Shown here piece after piece: positions 52,824 through 61,433 of a DNA stretch of 64,000 nt. Under the pieces are notes generated by a model that ran no database searches, was not told the DNA's origin, and saw nothing but the letters and a program-made list of their open reading frames with translations. A program made the position numbers and the translations under genes. Positions within the stretch are counted from its first letter, which is position 1; each line of letters begins with the position of its first letter. The stretch is from Streptomyces sp. CB00455 (GTDB taxonomy: Bacteria > Actinomycetota > Actinomycetes > Streptomycetales > Streptomycetaceae), in NCBI RefSeq assembly GCF_001905445.1, contig NZ_LIVQ01000003.1, forward strand, positions 372,102-436,101, in the 5' to 3' direction.

Positions 52824-53987
52824 CTAGTTGCGGCAGCCCGGGACCACGCCGTTGCAGTTCGTCGGCAGGTTGTCGGTGATCTTGGTCTCGGTGGCCGACA
52901 CCTTGGCACCAGTCGCGTTGTTGACGCCGCCGCCGTTGCGGGCAGCGCGGTTCTCCGTCACGGTCACGTGCTCCAGTACCAGCTGGGTGGCCGCGGCCGC
53001 CCGCCTGGTCACCAGGGCGTTGTTGATGCCGCCGCCGTCGCGCCCGGCGGAGTTCTTGATGACCTTGGTCTTCTTCAGCGACGCGAAGCCCTCGTTGTTG
53101 ATGCCGCCGCCGTCGCGGCCCGCCTTGTTGAGGAAGAGGGTCGTGTCGCGGACGTAGAGCTTGGCCTCCTCGGAGTTGTTGATGCCGCCGCCCTCCAGGC
53201 CGGCCCAGTTCTCCGTGAGATCGCTGTGCTCGACCGTCGCGGTGCCGATGTTGTTGATGCCGCCGCCGTCGTCGTCCCGGGCCTCGTTGTGCTTGATCGT
53301 GGATTCCTCGACGGTCAGCGTGCCCTCGTTCTGGATGCCACCGCCGTCCTCGTCCGCCGTGTTGCCGACGACGTTGCTCTTCTTGAGGGTGAGGGTGCCC
53401 GTCGGGTTGTTGCTGATGCCGCCGCCGTCGCCGGGCAGGCCCGGAAGGTTCGTGGCCACGTTGGTCAGGACGTGGCTGGAGATGAGGGTGACGTTGCCGC
53501 CCTCGTTGTTGATGCCGCCGCCGTCCCCGCCCGACTGGTTTCCGGCGACCTTGCTGTGCTCCAGTCGCAGGGTCCCCGCGTTGTTGATGCCGCCGCCGTC
53601 CCCGGCGGTCACGCCGCCGGTGACGGTGAGGCCCTTCAGGGTGAGGTTGCCCGTACCGGCCACCTGGAGGAGGCGGAACTGGAGTCCGCGCACGGAGCGG
53701 ATCAGGGTCGAGTTGTGTCCGGCGATGGTGACGTTGCCCGTGATGACCGGCAGGGCGTTGCCCGTGCCGACGAAGTCGGTCTCGAAGCGGTAGGCGCAGT
53801 TCTTGGCCAGACGGATCCGGCCGCCCTCGGGATTGGCGTTCGCGTCGACGACCGCCTGGATCAGGGCCTGGACGTCACCGCAGTTCACGTTCACCGACAG
53901 CGGTTGCGCCACGGCCGGCGAGGCCGCCGCACCGAGTCCGACGCTCGCCACGACAGCGGCTCCGGCGAGTACGAGACGATTCTTCAT
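52824..53987 (-). CDS. Secreted right-handed parallel beta-helix repeat protein
   Basis: A 387-residue exported protein. A signal peptide (about 1-27, ending SPAVA) is followed by CGDVQALIQAVVDAN and then about ten coils with the recurring core DGGGINN(E/N)G, each preceded by a TLxxxxxxNxA strand. This is the pattern of pectate-lyase-like or polymorphic outer-surface beta-helices. No catalytic site is evident, so binding or a surface function is as likely as an enzyme. Two C-terminal cysteines (NCNGVVPGC) could form a disulfide. The ATG at 53987 has AAGGAAAC upstream. Confidence 0.88.
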   Translation of the reverse strand: MKNRLVLAGAAVVASVGLGAAASPAVAQPLSVNVNCGDVQALIQAVVDANANPEGGRIRLAKNCAYRFETDFVGTGNALPVITGNVTIAGHNSTLIRSVRGLQFRLLQVAGTGNLTLKGLTVTGGVTAGDGGGINNAGTLRLEHSKVAGNQSGGDGGGINNEGGNVTLISSHVLTNVATNLPGLPGDGGGISNNPTGTLTLKKSNVVGNTADEDGGGIQNEGTLTVEESTIKHNEARDDDGGGINNIGTATVEHSDLTENWAGLEGGGINNSEEAKLYVRDTTLFLNKAGRDGGGINNEGFASLKKTKVIKNSAGRDGGGINNALVTRRAAAATQLVLEHVTVTENRAARNGGGVNNATGAKVSATETKITDNLPTNCNGVVPGCRN

Positions 53988-54280
53988 GCGTTTCCTTCTT
54001 CTCGGTTCCGCGGGGCCGCCGCCCTCCGCCCCCCGGTTCGGCCGGATGGGGACGGGAAACTGATCTCGGAGGCACCGTCACGACGCACCAGAGGTACCGG
54101 CTGTTCCGGGCGATTCCTCGCACCCGGGTTCGGACCCTCCGCAAATCCATGCGAACGGTGGGCCCGGTTGGGGCACGCGGCCCAGCGTCCGGAGTGTCGC
54201 CTTTCATCTGATCTTCACCACCGAACTCGTAGGGTGAGGTATGCCCCCATAGAGGGACAGACCGCACCAAAGGATCTACA

Positions 54281-54811
54281 GTGACCCAGTTTCAGCAGCC
54301 GCGGCCCGCCGCTGGCGGACGCCCGCTCCGCGCGCCCCGGCGGGGGGCCGACTGGATGTTCGGCGGGGTGTACGGGACGGTGCTGGCCAGCGGGCTGCTG
54401 GCCGCGCTTGACCAGGAGGGCGGCGACTACACGCCCTTCTACGACGCCAGCTGGGTGCTCGTCACGGCCGTCACGGCCGGGCTGGCGCACGGCTACTCGC
54501 ACCACATGGCCACCCACCGGGGCTCCGCCACGGACCGGTGGCGCCTGCTGGCGCGGGCCCTGTGGCACGAGTGGCCGATGATCGCGGCCGCTCTGCCCAC
54601 CGTGCTGCTGCTCGTCCTCGCCGGCCTCACCGGCTGGGACTCCTACGGTGTGACCGCCGTCGGGCTGGTCCTGAACACCGCCCTGCTGTACGCCTGGGGC
54701 GCATGCGTGGCGGTGCGCGTCGGGTACGGGCTGGGCTTCGCCCTGCTCATCGGGCTGGCCGACGCCACGATCGGTCTGGCCATCATCGCGGCCAACGCCC
54801 TGATCAAATAG
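54281..54811 (+). CDS. Small integral membrane protein
   Basis: A 176-residue protein with a basic N-terminus and about four membrane helices. The first helices contain GGVYGTVLASGLLAALDQEGGDYTPFYDASWVLVTA, followed by GLAHGYSHHMA with a His cluster, and the last reads GFALLIGLADATIGLAIIAANALI. The pattern recurs among Streptomyces hypotheticals and I do not recognise a function. The GTG at 54281 has AAGGATC upstream. Confidence 0.8.
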   Translation: MTQFQQPRPAAGGRPLRAPRRGADWMFGGVYGTVLASGLLAALDQEGGDYTPFYDASWVLVTAVTAGLAHGYSHHMATHRGSATDRWRLLARALWHEWPMIAAALPTVLLLVLAGLTGWDSYGVTAVGLVLNTALLYAWGACVAVRVGYGLGFALLIGLADATIGLAIIAANALIK

Positions 54812-54962
54812 GGAACGGCGCAGGGCCCGGGGACGGCGCAGGGCCGGACGACGGCGCAAGGCCGGCCAGCAGCGCGGGGCGGGACAGCAGCGCGGGGCGG
54901 GACAGCAGCGCCGGACGGGCCGCCGGCCACCGGCCCCGGCCGCCGCCGCCCCGCAACCGGGC
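54812..54962. repeat. Intergenic GACGGCGCAGGGCC / GACAGCAGCGCGGGGCG repeats
   Basis: About three degenerate copies of a 14-15 bp GACGGCGCAGGGCC unit are followed by two near-identical 17-bp GACAGCAGCGCGGGGCG units and a diverged third. The block lies between convergent genes and has no coding character. Confidence 0.7.
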
Positions 54963-55934
54963 TCAGGCCGGGAGCTGCGCCTCCGCCTCGGCCAGGATCT
55001 CCGTCAGCCGCGCGCCGAAGCGCGCCCCGCACGGGTCGGGCACGCCGGTCCGGGCCGCCGTATGCAGCGCGTCCAGGGCGCGCCCGTAGGCCCCGGGGAC
55101 ATCGCTCCAGCCGGGCATCTCCCGGACCCCCTCGGTCCCGCGCAGTTCCAGCCCCACCCCGGCGGCCTCGCGCGGCGCGCCGAGGCTGAGGACGGCGGTG
55201 CTCGCCGCGCCGGATGCGTGCCGCAGGGCCAGCTGGACCACGTCGGAGGGGCCGCGAGTGGCGCTGACGGCGGTGACCTCGCCGAGGATCGGGATCAGGA
55301 CGGAGAGGGCGTGGGGGCCGACGTCCCACAGGCCGCCCTTGCTCTTGCGCCAGGGCGAGTCGGCGTACGCGCTGGGCGAGCCGTCGGGCGGGAAGACGGC
55401 GCCGAGCCAGTGTGCGGCCGCGGTGAACCAGCCGGGGCGAGCCGCCTGCCGGGCGACCCAGCCCGCGGTGGGCTCGGCGAAACGCAAGGTGAGGAAGACG
55501 ACCGAGGCGACGCCGTGCCGTTCGGCGGCCTCGGCCACGGCCCGGGCGTCGGCGGCCGTCGTGGCGACGGGCTTGTCGAGCAGCAGGTGGCAGCCCGCGG
55601 CGGCGGCGCGCACGGCGAGCGGGGCCTGGACGTCCGGCGGCAGGGCGAAGGCCACGGCGTCACAGTCGGCGAACAGTGCGTCGGGGTCTTCGTACACCTT
55701 CACGCCGTACTCACGCGCCAGCTCGGCGGCGGCTTCGGGCCGCCGGCCCCACACGCCGGCGAAGTCGGAGCCGGGGTGCGCGGCGAGCGCGGGGGCGTGG
55801 GTGCGGTGCGCCCAAGGGCCGGTGCCCAGCAGTCCGGTCCGCGGCCGGGATCCAGGGCGGGACCGGCCGGCGGCGCTCCCGGCGGGGGCGGCGGCGTGCT
55901 CTCCGGCAGGGTTCACGTCAGGCGAAATGCTCAC
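54963..55934 (-). CDS. Gfo/Idh/MocA-family oxidoreductase
   Basis: A 323-residue NAD(P)-dependent sugar-type oxidoreductase. The Rossmann start GLLGTGPWAHRTHAPALAAHP, the middle CDAVAFALPPDVQAPLAVRAAAAGCHLLLDKPV (family EKP motif as DKP) and the catalytic-region WDVGPHALSVL with its His are present. The substrate is unknown. The GTG at 55934 (VSISPDVNPAG) is the likely start; the open frame before it is GC-driven. It is divergent from glnII with a GlnR-type box between them. Confidence 0.87.
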   Translation of the reverse strand: MSISPDVNPAGEHAAAPAGSAAGRSRPGSRPRTGLLGTGPWAHRTHAPALAAHPGSDFAGVWGRRPEAAAELAREYGVKVYEDPDALFADCDAVAFALPPDVQAPLAVRAAAAGCHLLLDKPVATTAADARAVAEAAERHGVASVVFLTLRFAEPTAGWVARQAARPGWFTAAAHWLGAVFPPDGSPSAYADSPWRKSKGGLWDVGPHALSVLIPILGEVTAVSATRGPSDVVQLALRHASGAASTAVLSLGAPREAAGVGLELRGTEGVREMPGWSDVPGAYGRALDALHTAARTGVPDPCGARFGARLTEILAEAEAQLPA

Positions 55935-56022
55935 CCGGCCAGTCTGCCCCACCCGGACGGGTGTGCGGCCGGAAACCCGCTGCCGGCCCGCACAGCGCAC
56001 CCGGCCTGCGGTGCGCCTCCCG

Positions 56023-56060
56023 GTAACACCGGGTTCACACCCGGGCAACGGAAGGGAAAC
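56023..56060 (+). promoter_or_regulatory. GlnR-type operator of glnII
   Basis: GTAAC-n6-TTCAC-n6-GCAAC-n6-GAAAC, with all spacers exactly 6 nt. Three of four half-sites fit the GlnR consensus (GTnAC/GaAAC); TTCAC is weak. It ends 80 bp before the glnII start. Confidence 0.7.
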
Positions 56061-56140
56061 CGCCGGGGGGCACGCTGCGGTCATCACCGCGGCGACGGAG
56101 CAGCGACCAGCAGCACCCGCAGAGTCTGAGGATGGGGCCC

Positions 56141-57160
56141 GTGAGCTACAAGGCTGAGTACATCTGGATCGACGGCACCGAGCCGACGGCGAAGCTTCGC
56201 TCCAAGACGAAGGTCCTCGGCGACGGCGACGCGCTGCCGGTCTGGGGCTTCGACGGATCGAGCACGAACCAGGCCGAGGGCCACGCCTCGGACCGCGTCC
56301 TCAACCCGGTCTTCTCCTGCCCGGACCCGATCCGCGGCGGGGACGACGTCCTCGTGCTGTGCGAGGTCCTGAACATCGACATGACCCCGCACGAGTCGAA
56401 CACCCGCGCGCTGCTGCGCCCGGTCGCCGAGAAGTTCGCGGGCCAGGAGCCGATCTTCGGCATCGAGCAGGAGTACACCTTCTTCGACGGGTCCCGCCCG
56501 CTCGGCTTCCCCGTGAACGGCTTCCCGGCCGCGCAGGGCGGCTACTACTGCGGCGTCGGCTCGGACGAGATTTTCGGCCGCGACATCGTCGAGAAGCACC
56601 TGGACCACTGTCTGGCCGCGGGCCTGAGCATCTCGGGCATCAACGCCGAGGTCATGCCCGGCCAGTGGGAGTTCCAGGTCGGCCCCGTGGGCCCGCTGGA
56701 GGTCTCCGACCAGCTGTGGATCGCCCGCTGGCTGCTCTACCGCACCGCCGAGGACTTCAACGTCTCGGCGACGCTGAACCCGAAGCCGGTCAAGGGCGAC
56801 TGGAACGGCGCGGGCGCGCACACCAACTTCTCCACGAAGGCGATGCGCGAGGACTACCGCGCGATCATCTCCGCATGTGAGGCGCTGGGCGAGGGCAGCA
56901 AGCCCCTGGACCACGTGAAGAACTACGGCGCCGGCATCGACGAGCGCCTGACGGGTCTGCACGAGACGGCGCCGTGGAACGAGTTCAGCTACGGCGTCTC
57001 GGACCGCGGCGCGTCGGTCCGCATCCCGTGGCAGGTGGAGAGGGACGGCAAGGGCTACATCGAGGACCGCCGTCCGAACGCGAATGTGGACCCGTACGTG
57101 GTGACCCGCCTCATCACGGACACCTGCTGCACGGGCCTGGAGAAGGACGGCCTGGTCTGA
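56141..57160 (+). CDS. glnII: Glutamine synthetase type II (GlnII)
   Basis: A 339-residue eukaryote-type glutamine synthetase, a second enzyme that assimilates ammonia in Streptomyces. Landmarks are YKAEYIWIDGTEPTAKLRSK, the active-site stretch LPVWGFDGSSTNQAEG, FGIEQEYTFF, NAEVMPGQWEFQVGP, and the ATP-binding GDWNGAGAHTNFSTK. The GTG at 56141 was chosen with GAGGATGGGG in front; an ATG three codons earlier (56132) is possible. A GlnR-type box lies upstream. Downstream lies a GlnRII-like regulator. Confidence 0.96.
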   Translation: MSYKAEYIWIDGTEPTAKLRSKTKVLGDGDALPVWGFDGSSTNQAEGHASDRVLNPVFSCPDPIRGGDDVLVLCEVLNIDMTPHESNTRALLRPVAEKFAGQEPIFGIEQEYTFFDGSRPLGFPVNGFPAAQGGYYCGVGSDEIFGRDIVEKHLDHCLAAGLSISGINAEVMPGQWEFQVGPVGPLEVSDQLWIARWLLYRTAEDFNVSATLNPKPVKGDWNGAGAHTNFSTKAMREDYRAIISACEALGEGSKPLDHVKNYGAGIDERLTGLHETAPWNEFSYGVSDRGASVRIPWQVERDGKGYIEDRRPNANVDPYVVTRLITDTCCTGLEKDGLV

Positions 57161-57496
57161 GTCCGGGGCCCCCGACTCGGCACCGCGGTCCGGCGCCGCG
57201 GTCCGGCGCCCCGGGCTTCCGCCCCGCGGCGCCCCGGAACCCCGCCGCACCGAAACCCCGCCGCCCGCCCGGCCCTTGCGGCCCGGCGGGCGCCGTCGTC
57301 CGTTCCCACGCCGGGACGGATCTGCCCACGATGCGATACACGACGTGGGTGCGCATCTGCCGAAACGATTCCGCGTCCACAGGAATTGTCGGGATTGCCA
57401 TGCTCTGGCGACACGGTGAACACTGAATATGAGATTCCGATCCAGGGGGTGAGACGAGGTCTGCCCCGGAGGCGATCCGTCTGCTTGAATGAGCCC
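57161..57496 (+). other. Intergenic region downstream of glnII with a terminator hairpin
   Basis: Short direct repeats (ACCGCGGTCCGGCGCC twice near 57181-57210) precede a 12-bp imperfect hairpin (57263-57274 with 57280-57291), probably the glnII terminator. The AT-richer part (57330-57450) may hold a promoter for the next unit, but no clear -35/-10 was found. Confidence 0.5.
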
Positions 57497-57616
57497 ATGG
57501 CCAGCCACTCGCACACCTCGTCAGGTCGCAGCGACCTCGAGCCGTTCTGGCCGTCCCGTCAGGATCACGATTTCGACCGGGTGTGTTGCCGCGCGAAGAA
57601 CGCGCCGACCCTCTAA
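57497..57616 (+). CDS. Candidate 39-residue leader peptide with Cys-Cys near its end
   Basis: A short open frame, ATG at 57497, encoding MASHSHTSSGRSDLEPF... and ending QDHDFDRVCCRAKNAPTL. The H-D-F-x-R-V-C-C-R pattern resembles the small actinobacterial leader peptides with an HxDL/FxRV core and cysteines that precede sulfur-related or other controlled genes. It lies 113 bp before the winged-helix gene. The ribosome site is weak. Real translation and a leader role are unproven. Confidence 0.4.
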   Translation: MASHSHTSSGRSDLEPFWPSRQDHDFDRVCCRAKNAPTL

Positions 57617-57729
57617 AGCCTCCGGGACTCCTCTCCGGCCTCGCCCGGGGCCTTCGGTCTGCGCGGTACGACATCGACGACGTCCGTACGTCTCCCTGCC
57701 GACACTCCGCGTGAAAGAGCTGACCACTC

Positions 57730-58317
57730 ATGGCCAACACCCGTTCCCTCGTTTCTGCCGCCTCCGCTGCGACCGCTCCCCAGAACTTCCCGCCCAGTCC
57801 GCGCCACCGGCTGCGCGCCGTCGACCGGGACGAGGTGGCCCGTGTGGTGGACTTCCTGCCGCCCGGCGCCACCTGGCTGCCCGCGCCGCAGCACACGCTG
57901 CCCACACTGCCCGGCCAGCCGCCGATGGTCGGCTACCTGGTCCTCGTGCCCGCCGACCAGCAGCCGCCCGTCGCCTTCGCCCCGCAGGCCGTCGCCCCGG
58001 CGCCGGCCGCCCCCGAGGCGGTACGCACCACCGGCGACGCCCTGGTCCGCATCGACGCGGCGCAGCGCACCGCCGAGGTCGACGGAGAGGTACTGGACCT
58101 GACCTACCTGGAGTTCGAGCTCCTGGCGCACCTGGTCCAGCACCCGCACCGGGTGCACAGCCGGGACCAGCTGGTCACCACGGTCTGGGGCTACGGCCAC
58201 GTCGGCGACGGCCGGACCGTGGACGTCCACATCGCCCGCCTGCGCCGCAAGCTGGGCGCGGCCCACCGCGGCGCGATCCAGACGGTGCGCCGGGTGGGCT
58301 ACAAGTACGCGCCCTGA
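57730..58317 (+). CDS. glnRII: OmpR-type winged-helix regulator without a receiver domain, GlnRII-like
   Basis: A 195-residue protein. The C-terminal ~95 residues form an OmpR/PhoB winged helix (YLEFELLAHLVQHPHRVHSRDQLVTTVWGYG...RTVDVHIARLRRKLG...VRRVGYKYAP). The N-terminal part is Pro/Ala-rich with no phospho-acceptor. In Streptomyces coelicolor a regulator named GlnRII lies close to glnII and was reported to bind glnA and glnII promoters; position and fold match, so I name it tentatively. The ATG at 57730 lacks a strong ribosome site. Confidence 0.75.
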   Translation: MANTRSLVSAASAATAPQNFPPSPRHRLRAVDRDEVARVVDFLPPGATWLPAPQHTLPTLPGQPPMVGYLVLVPADQQPPVAFAPQAVAPAPAAPEAVRTTGDALVRIDAAQRTAEVDGEVLDLTYLEFELLAHLVQHPHRVHSRDQLVTTVWGYGHVGDGRTVDVHIARLRRKLGAAHRGAIQTVRRVGYKYAP

Positions 58318-58425
58318 CCGGCCGGTCGGCCCCGACGCGGCGGGCCCGCACCCACCTGGGTGGGTGCGGGGCCCGCCGGCCGCTTAGGGGGACGTCCTGG
58401 CGCCCGGGCGGATCCGGTCGCAGCG

Positions 58426-59865
58426 CTAAGGGCTGTCCGCGGCCCCCGCCCGCCGTCCGGCCGCGAAGCCGAGCAGCAGGTCGACCAGCAGGAACCCGGC
58501 CAGGCTGATCCCGAGCAGCGGGAGGGACCAGCCGACGACGGCGGTCACCGCGACCAGCGGCAGCAGCGCCGTCACCGGCAGCTTCCGCCAGGCGCCGCGC
58601 GGTTGCGCGCGGCCGGCGGAGAGCCTGCGCTCCTTCGTCGGCCGCCGCAGCCACCACATCCGGTAGCCCCAGAAGACGAGGGACATCACCGCGAGGGCGA
58701 GCGCGCCCAGCGCGACCTGGTTGGCGAGGCCGAAGGTCAGGCCCATGTGCAGGTCGATGCCGAAGCGGGTGAGCCGGGCGAGCAGGGGGTGGTCGGCGAA
58801 GCGCAGTTCGTCCATGACCCGCCCGTCGGCCGGGTCGACGGAGACGGCGTCCAGGTGTACCGGGACCTGCCGGTCCCTCTCCTTGACGACGTATCCGTTG
58901 CCCCGCGCCGGGAGCGTGACCTGGAGCTCCTCGGTGACTCCGGCGGCCCTGGCCGCCTCGACGGCCCGGTCGATGCCGATGTCGGCGGGCGGGACGGGCG
59001 GGGGCATCTCCATGCCCTCGGTCATCCGGTGCCCGGCGTGTTCGTCCGCTCCGCCCGAGCCCGCCCCCGCGGTCAGGCGGGCGGAGACGGCGGGGGTGGC
59101 CCCGCCGAGGCGGTCCTGGAGCTGCCCGATGTTCTCGCCGGCGTACTTCGACCAGGTCAGGCCGGTGGCGGACAGGGCGATGAGCCCGGCGGCGGCCCAC
59201 AGCCCGACGACCCCGTGCCAGGACAGCGTCCGGCGGCGGCCGGCCGACCCGCCGGCGGGGACGAACAGCTCGGCCCTGCGCTTGCGGCGACGGCCGGTCC
59301 ACAGGACGAGACCGCCCAGGACGACCACCCACAGCCAGCTCGCGGCCAGTTCGCTGTAGTTCCGGCCGAACTCCCCCAGCTGGAGGCTGGAGTGGAACTC
59401 GCTCAGCCAGGCCCGCAGCGGGAGGGCGTCGCCCACCGTGGCGAGCCGTCCGCGCACTTCGGCCGTATACGGATCGACGAAGACGGTGAGGGTCTCGCCC
59501 TCCGGGAGTTCCTCACTCTCCATGATCACGCGCGTGGTGGCCCGGGGGCCCGGCGCGGGCCACACGGAGACGATCTCGCCCCGCGGTGCGGCGTCCCTGG
59601 CCGCCTCGACCTGGGCGCTGAGCGGCAGGACGCTCTCGCCGACCTTGGCGACGGTCAGCTCGTCGGCATAGAGGATCTTCTCGGCCTGCCACGAGCCGGC
59701 ATAGAGCAGCCCGGTGGCGGCGGCGAGGAACAGCAGCGGGGCGATGAGCAGGCCCGCGTAGAAGTGCAGGCGCAGGAGCAGCGGCCGCAGGGCGGCCCGG
59801 CCGCCGCGGCTCTTGGGCGGGTCGGCGTCCGGCGTGCGGACGTCCCGAAGCTCGTCGAGGGACAT
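58426..59865 (-). CDS. PepSY-associated TM-helix membrane protein
   Basis: A 479-residue membrane protein of the PepSY-TM family (often named for iron-regulated reductase-like proteins). A first helix (LRLHFYAGLLIAPLLFLAAATGLLYA), extracytosolic PepSY-like regions, a central helix (WLWVVVLGGLVLW) and more helices with His residues (FHSSLQLG, LSWHGVVGLWAAAGLIALSATGLTW, DLHMGLTFGLANQ) are seen; the intramembrane His may bind haem or metal. An EHAGHRMTEGMEMPP stretch adds Met/His. The ATG at 59865 has AGGAC 6 nt upstream. It follows a Met/His-rich membrane protein in one operon. Confidence 0.87.
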   Translation of the reverse strand: MSLDELRDVRTPDADPPKSRGGRAALRPLLLRLHFYAGLLIAPLLFLAAATGLLYAGSWQAEKILYADELTVAKVGESVLPLSAQVEAARDAAPRGEIVSVWPAPGPRATTRVIMESEELPEGETLTVFVDPYTAEVRGRLATVGDALPLRAWLSEFHSSLQLGEFGRNYSELAASWLWVVVLGGLVLWTGRRRKRRAELFVPAGGSAGRRRTLSWHGVVGLWAAAGLIALSATGLTWSKYAGENIGQLQDRLGGATPAVSARLTAGAGSGGADEHAGHRMTEGMEMPPPVPPADIGIDRAVEAARAAGVTEELQVTLPARGNGYVVKERDRQVPVHLDAVSVDPADGRVMDELRFADHPLLARLTRFGIDLHMGLTFGLANQVALGALALAVMSLVFWGYRMWWLRRPTKERRLSAGRAQPRGAWRKLPVTALLPLVAVTAVVGWSLPLLGISLAGFLLVDLLLGFAAGRRAGAADSP

Positions 59866-59939
59866 GTGGGTCCTAAGGGTTGGCGAAGACATGGGGAACC
59901 GGCCCCGGGTCTCGCCCTCCTCCCGAAGAGGGGCGCCGG

Positions 59940-60692
59940 TCAGGCGCGGGAAGGACGGCCGGGGGCCGTGGCGCGGAAGGCTCCGACGGGCGGCGGGCCG
60001 CGCCGCACCACGGCGTGCGCGTACACGGCCCCGCGCAGGCGGCGCGGCCGTTCGTGCCGGGGGCGGGGCGCACCCGCGCGCGGGGCCTTCGGGGCGGGCA
60101 CCGGTGTCCGGAGCAGGGCGAGCGCGCGGGCGAGCGGCCGGGCGGCGTGCAGCGCGGCGGCTGCCAGGGCGCGGGCCAGCCGGAAGACGGCGGCCTCTCC
60201 CCGGGCCAGCCAGACGGCGCAGAACAGTCCGGCGAGCACGTGCGCCGCGATCATCCCGGCTCCGCCGTGTCCGGCGGTGGAGGCCATGTCCGCCAGGGTG
60301 GCGGGGGTTTCGGCGGCTGCCGCGCCCCCGCCCACGGCCTGGGCACCGTCCATGCCGCTCATGCCGGCCATGCCGTTCATCCCGCCCATCGCCGGCATGC
60401 CGTGGTGGCGGTGGGCGGCTTCGGAGGCGGACACGGCCGCCTGGCTCCCGGAGAAGACCAGGTGCAGCGCCCCCTGCACGGCGAGCACCCCGGCGGCGAT
60501 CCCCGCCGGCCCCCGCCGACGGCCGGCGGCGAGCCAGGCCGTCCCGCCGGTCACCCCGAAGGCGGCCAAAAGCCCCGCGAGCGCAATGTCCGTACCGGTC
60601 ATGGACAAATGCCCTGCCGCACCCAAAGCGGTGCACACCGCCGCGAACGTCGCGGCCCGCGTGGCGCGCATCGGCGCGGAGTGCTGGGACAT
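59940..60692 (-). CDS. Membrane protein with a Met/His-rich loop
   Basis: A 250-residue protein. About four helices span residues 10-75 and 140-180. Between them an extracytosolic loop is rich in His, Met and Gly (HRHHGMPAMGGMNGMAGM), a composition typical of copper-binding proteins. The C-terminal 80 residues are basic and Pro-rich and may be disordered. Its stop lies 74 bp before the PepSY gene on the same strand. Copper or other metal handling is inferred from composition only. The ATG at 60692 lacks a good ribosome site, so the start is uncertain. Confidence 0.75.
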   Translation of the reverse strand: MSQHSAPMRATRAATFAAVCTALGAAGHLSMTGTDIALAGLLAAFGVTGGTAWLAAGRRRGPAGIAAGVLAVQGALHLVFSGSQAAVSASEAAHRHHGMPAMGGMNGMAGMSGMDGAQAVGGGAAAAETPATLADMASTAGHGGAGMIAAHVLAGLFCAVWLARGEAAVFRLARALAAAALHAARPLARALALLRTPVPAPKAPRAGAPRPRHERPRRLRGAVYAHAVVRRGPPPVGAFRATAPGRPSRA

Positions 60693-60757
60693 GGCCGGGA
60701 CATGGTCCCACGGGGGCCGGTGGCATCCTCCGGGGGGCAGTAGCCGATCATGGTCGG

Positions 60758-61345
60758 GTGAAACCGATTCCAGTGAGCGCGGTGTACACCGGTGGGGTCC
60801 AGCTAGGGGCGTACGCCCTGGAGCGGTGGGCGCATGCCGAGCGGGAACGGCTGCTCCGGGACTGCTCGACCAATGTCGACAACCTCGCCGCCGGACGGTG
60901 GGAAACGCTCCTGAGCAGTGCTCTCGTCGTAGAGGAGCCCATGCCCCTGCCGTACGCGCTGCTGCTGGTCGCGGTCCTGGGTTACGCCGAGTACGCCTAC
61001 GGCGCCTGGTGGACGGCCGCGGTGTTCCTGTTCGGCCACGCCACGGCGACCCTCCTGGTGTACGGCGTCCTGCGCAGGACGACCGATCCGCAGACCCGGC
61101 GCGCCCTGGACGTGGGGACCAGCTACGGGTTCAATGCCGTGCTCGGGGCCCTGACCTCGGCCCTGCCGCGGGGGGCGGTCCGCACGGCCGCCCGGGCGGG
61201 ACTGCTGGCGCTCGCCGCCGCACCGCTGCTCAAGCGGGGGCGGACCTTCACCGACGCGGGACACCTGGCGGCGCTCGGGATCGGCGTCGCGGTCTCGGTG
61301 GCCGTCGATTGTCTTTCCGGGACGGAGCGCCACAAGATGGCATGA
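60758..61345 (+). CDS. Rhomboid-like membrane protein
   Basis: A 195-residue protein of the actinobacterial rhomboid-like family. The N-terminal LLRDCSTNVDNLAAGRWETLLSSALVVEEP precedes about five helices, with FLFGHATATLLVYGVLRR, DVGTSYGFNAVLGAL (serine near the GxS position) and TDAGHLAALGIGVAV (His helix) in the order expected for a rhomboid dyad. Whether it is an active protease is not certain. The GTG at 60758 is the start. It is divergent from the Met/His-rich gene. Confidence 0.82.
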   Translation: MKPIPVSAVYTGGVQLGAYALERWAHAERERLLRDCSTNVDNLAAGRWETLLSSALVVEEPMPLPYALLLVAVLGYAEYAYGAWWTAAVFLFGHATATLLVYGVLRRTTDPQTRRALDVGTSYGFNAVLGALTSALPRGAVRTAARAGLLALAAAPLLKRGRTFTDAGHLAALGIGVAVSVAVDCLSGTERHKMA

Positions 61346-61433
61346 ACCACCGCACCAGGGCTTTCCCGGCACCCGGGCGCCCCACGCCCCGATGGACGAC
61401 ACGGGTCACCCGCACACCGCTGGAGCCGCCACG

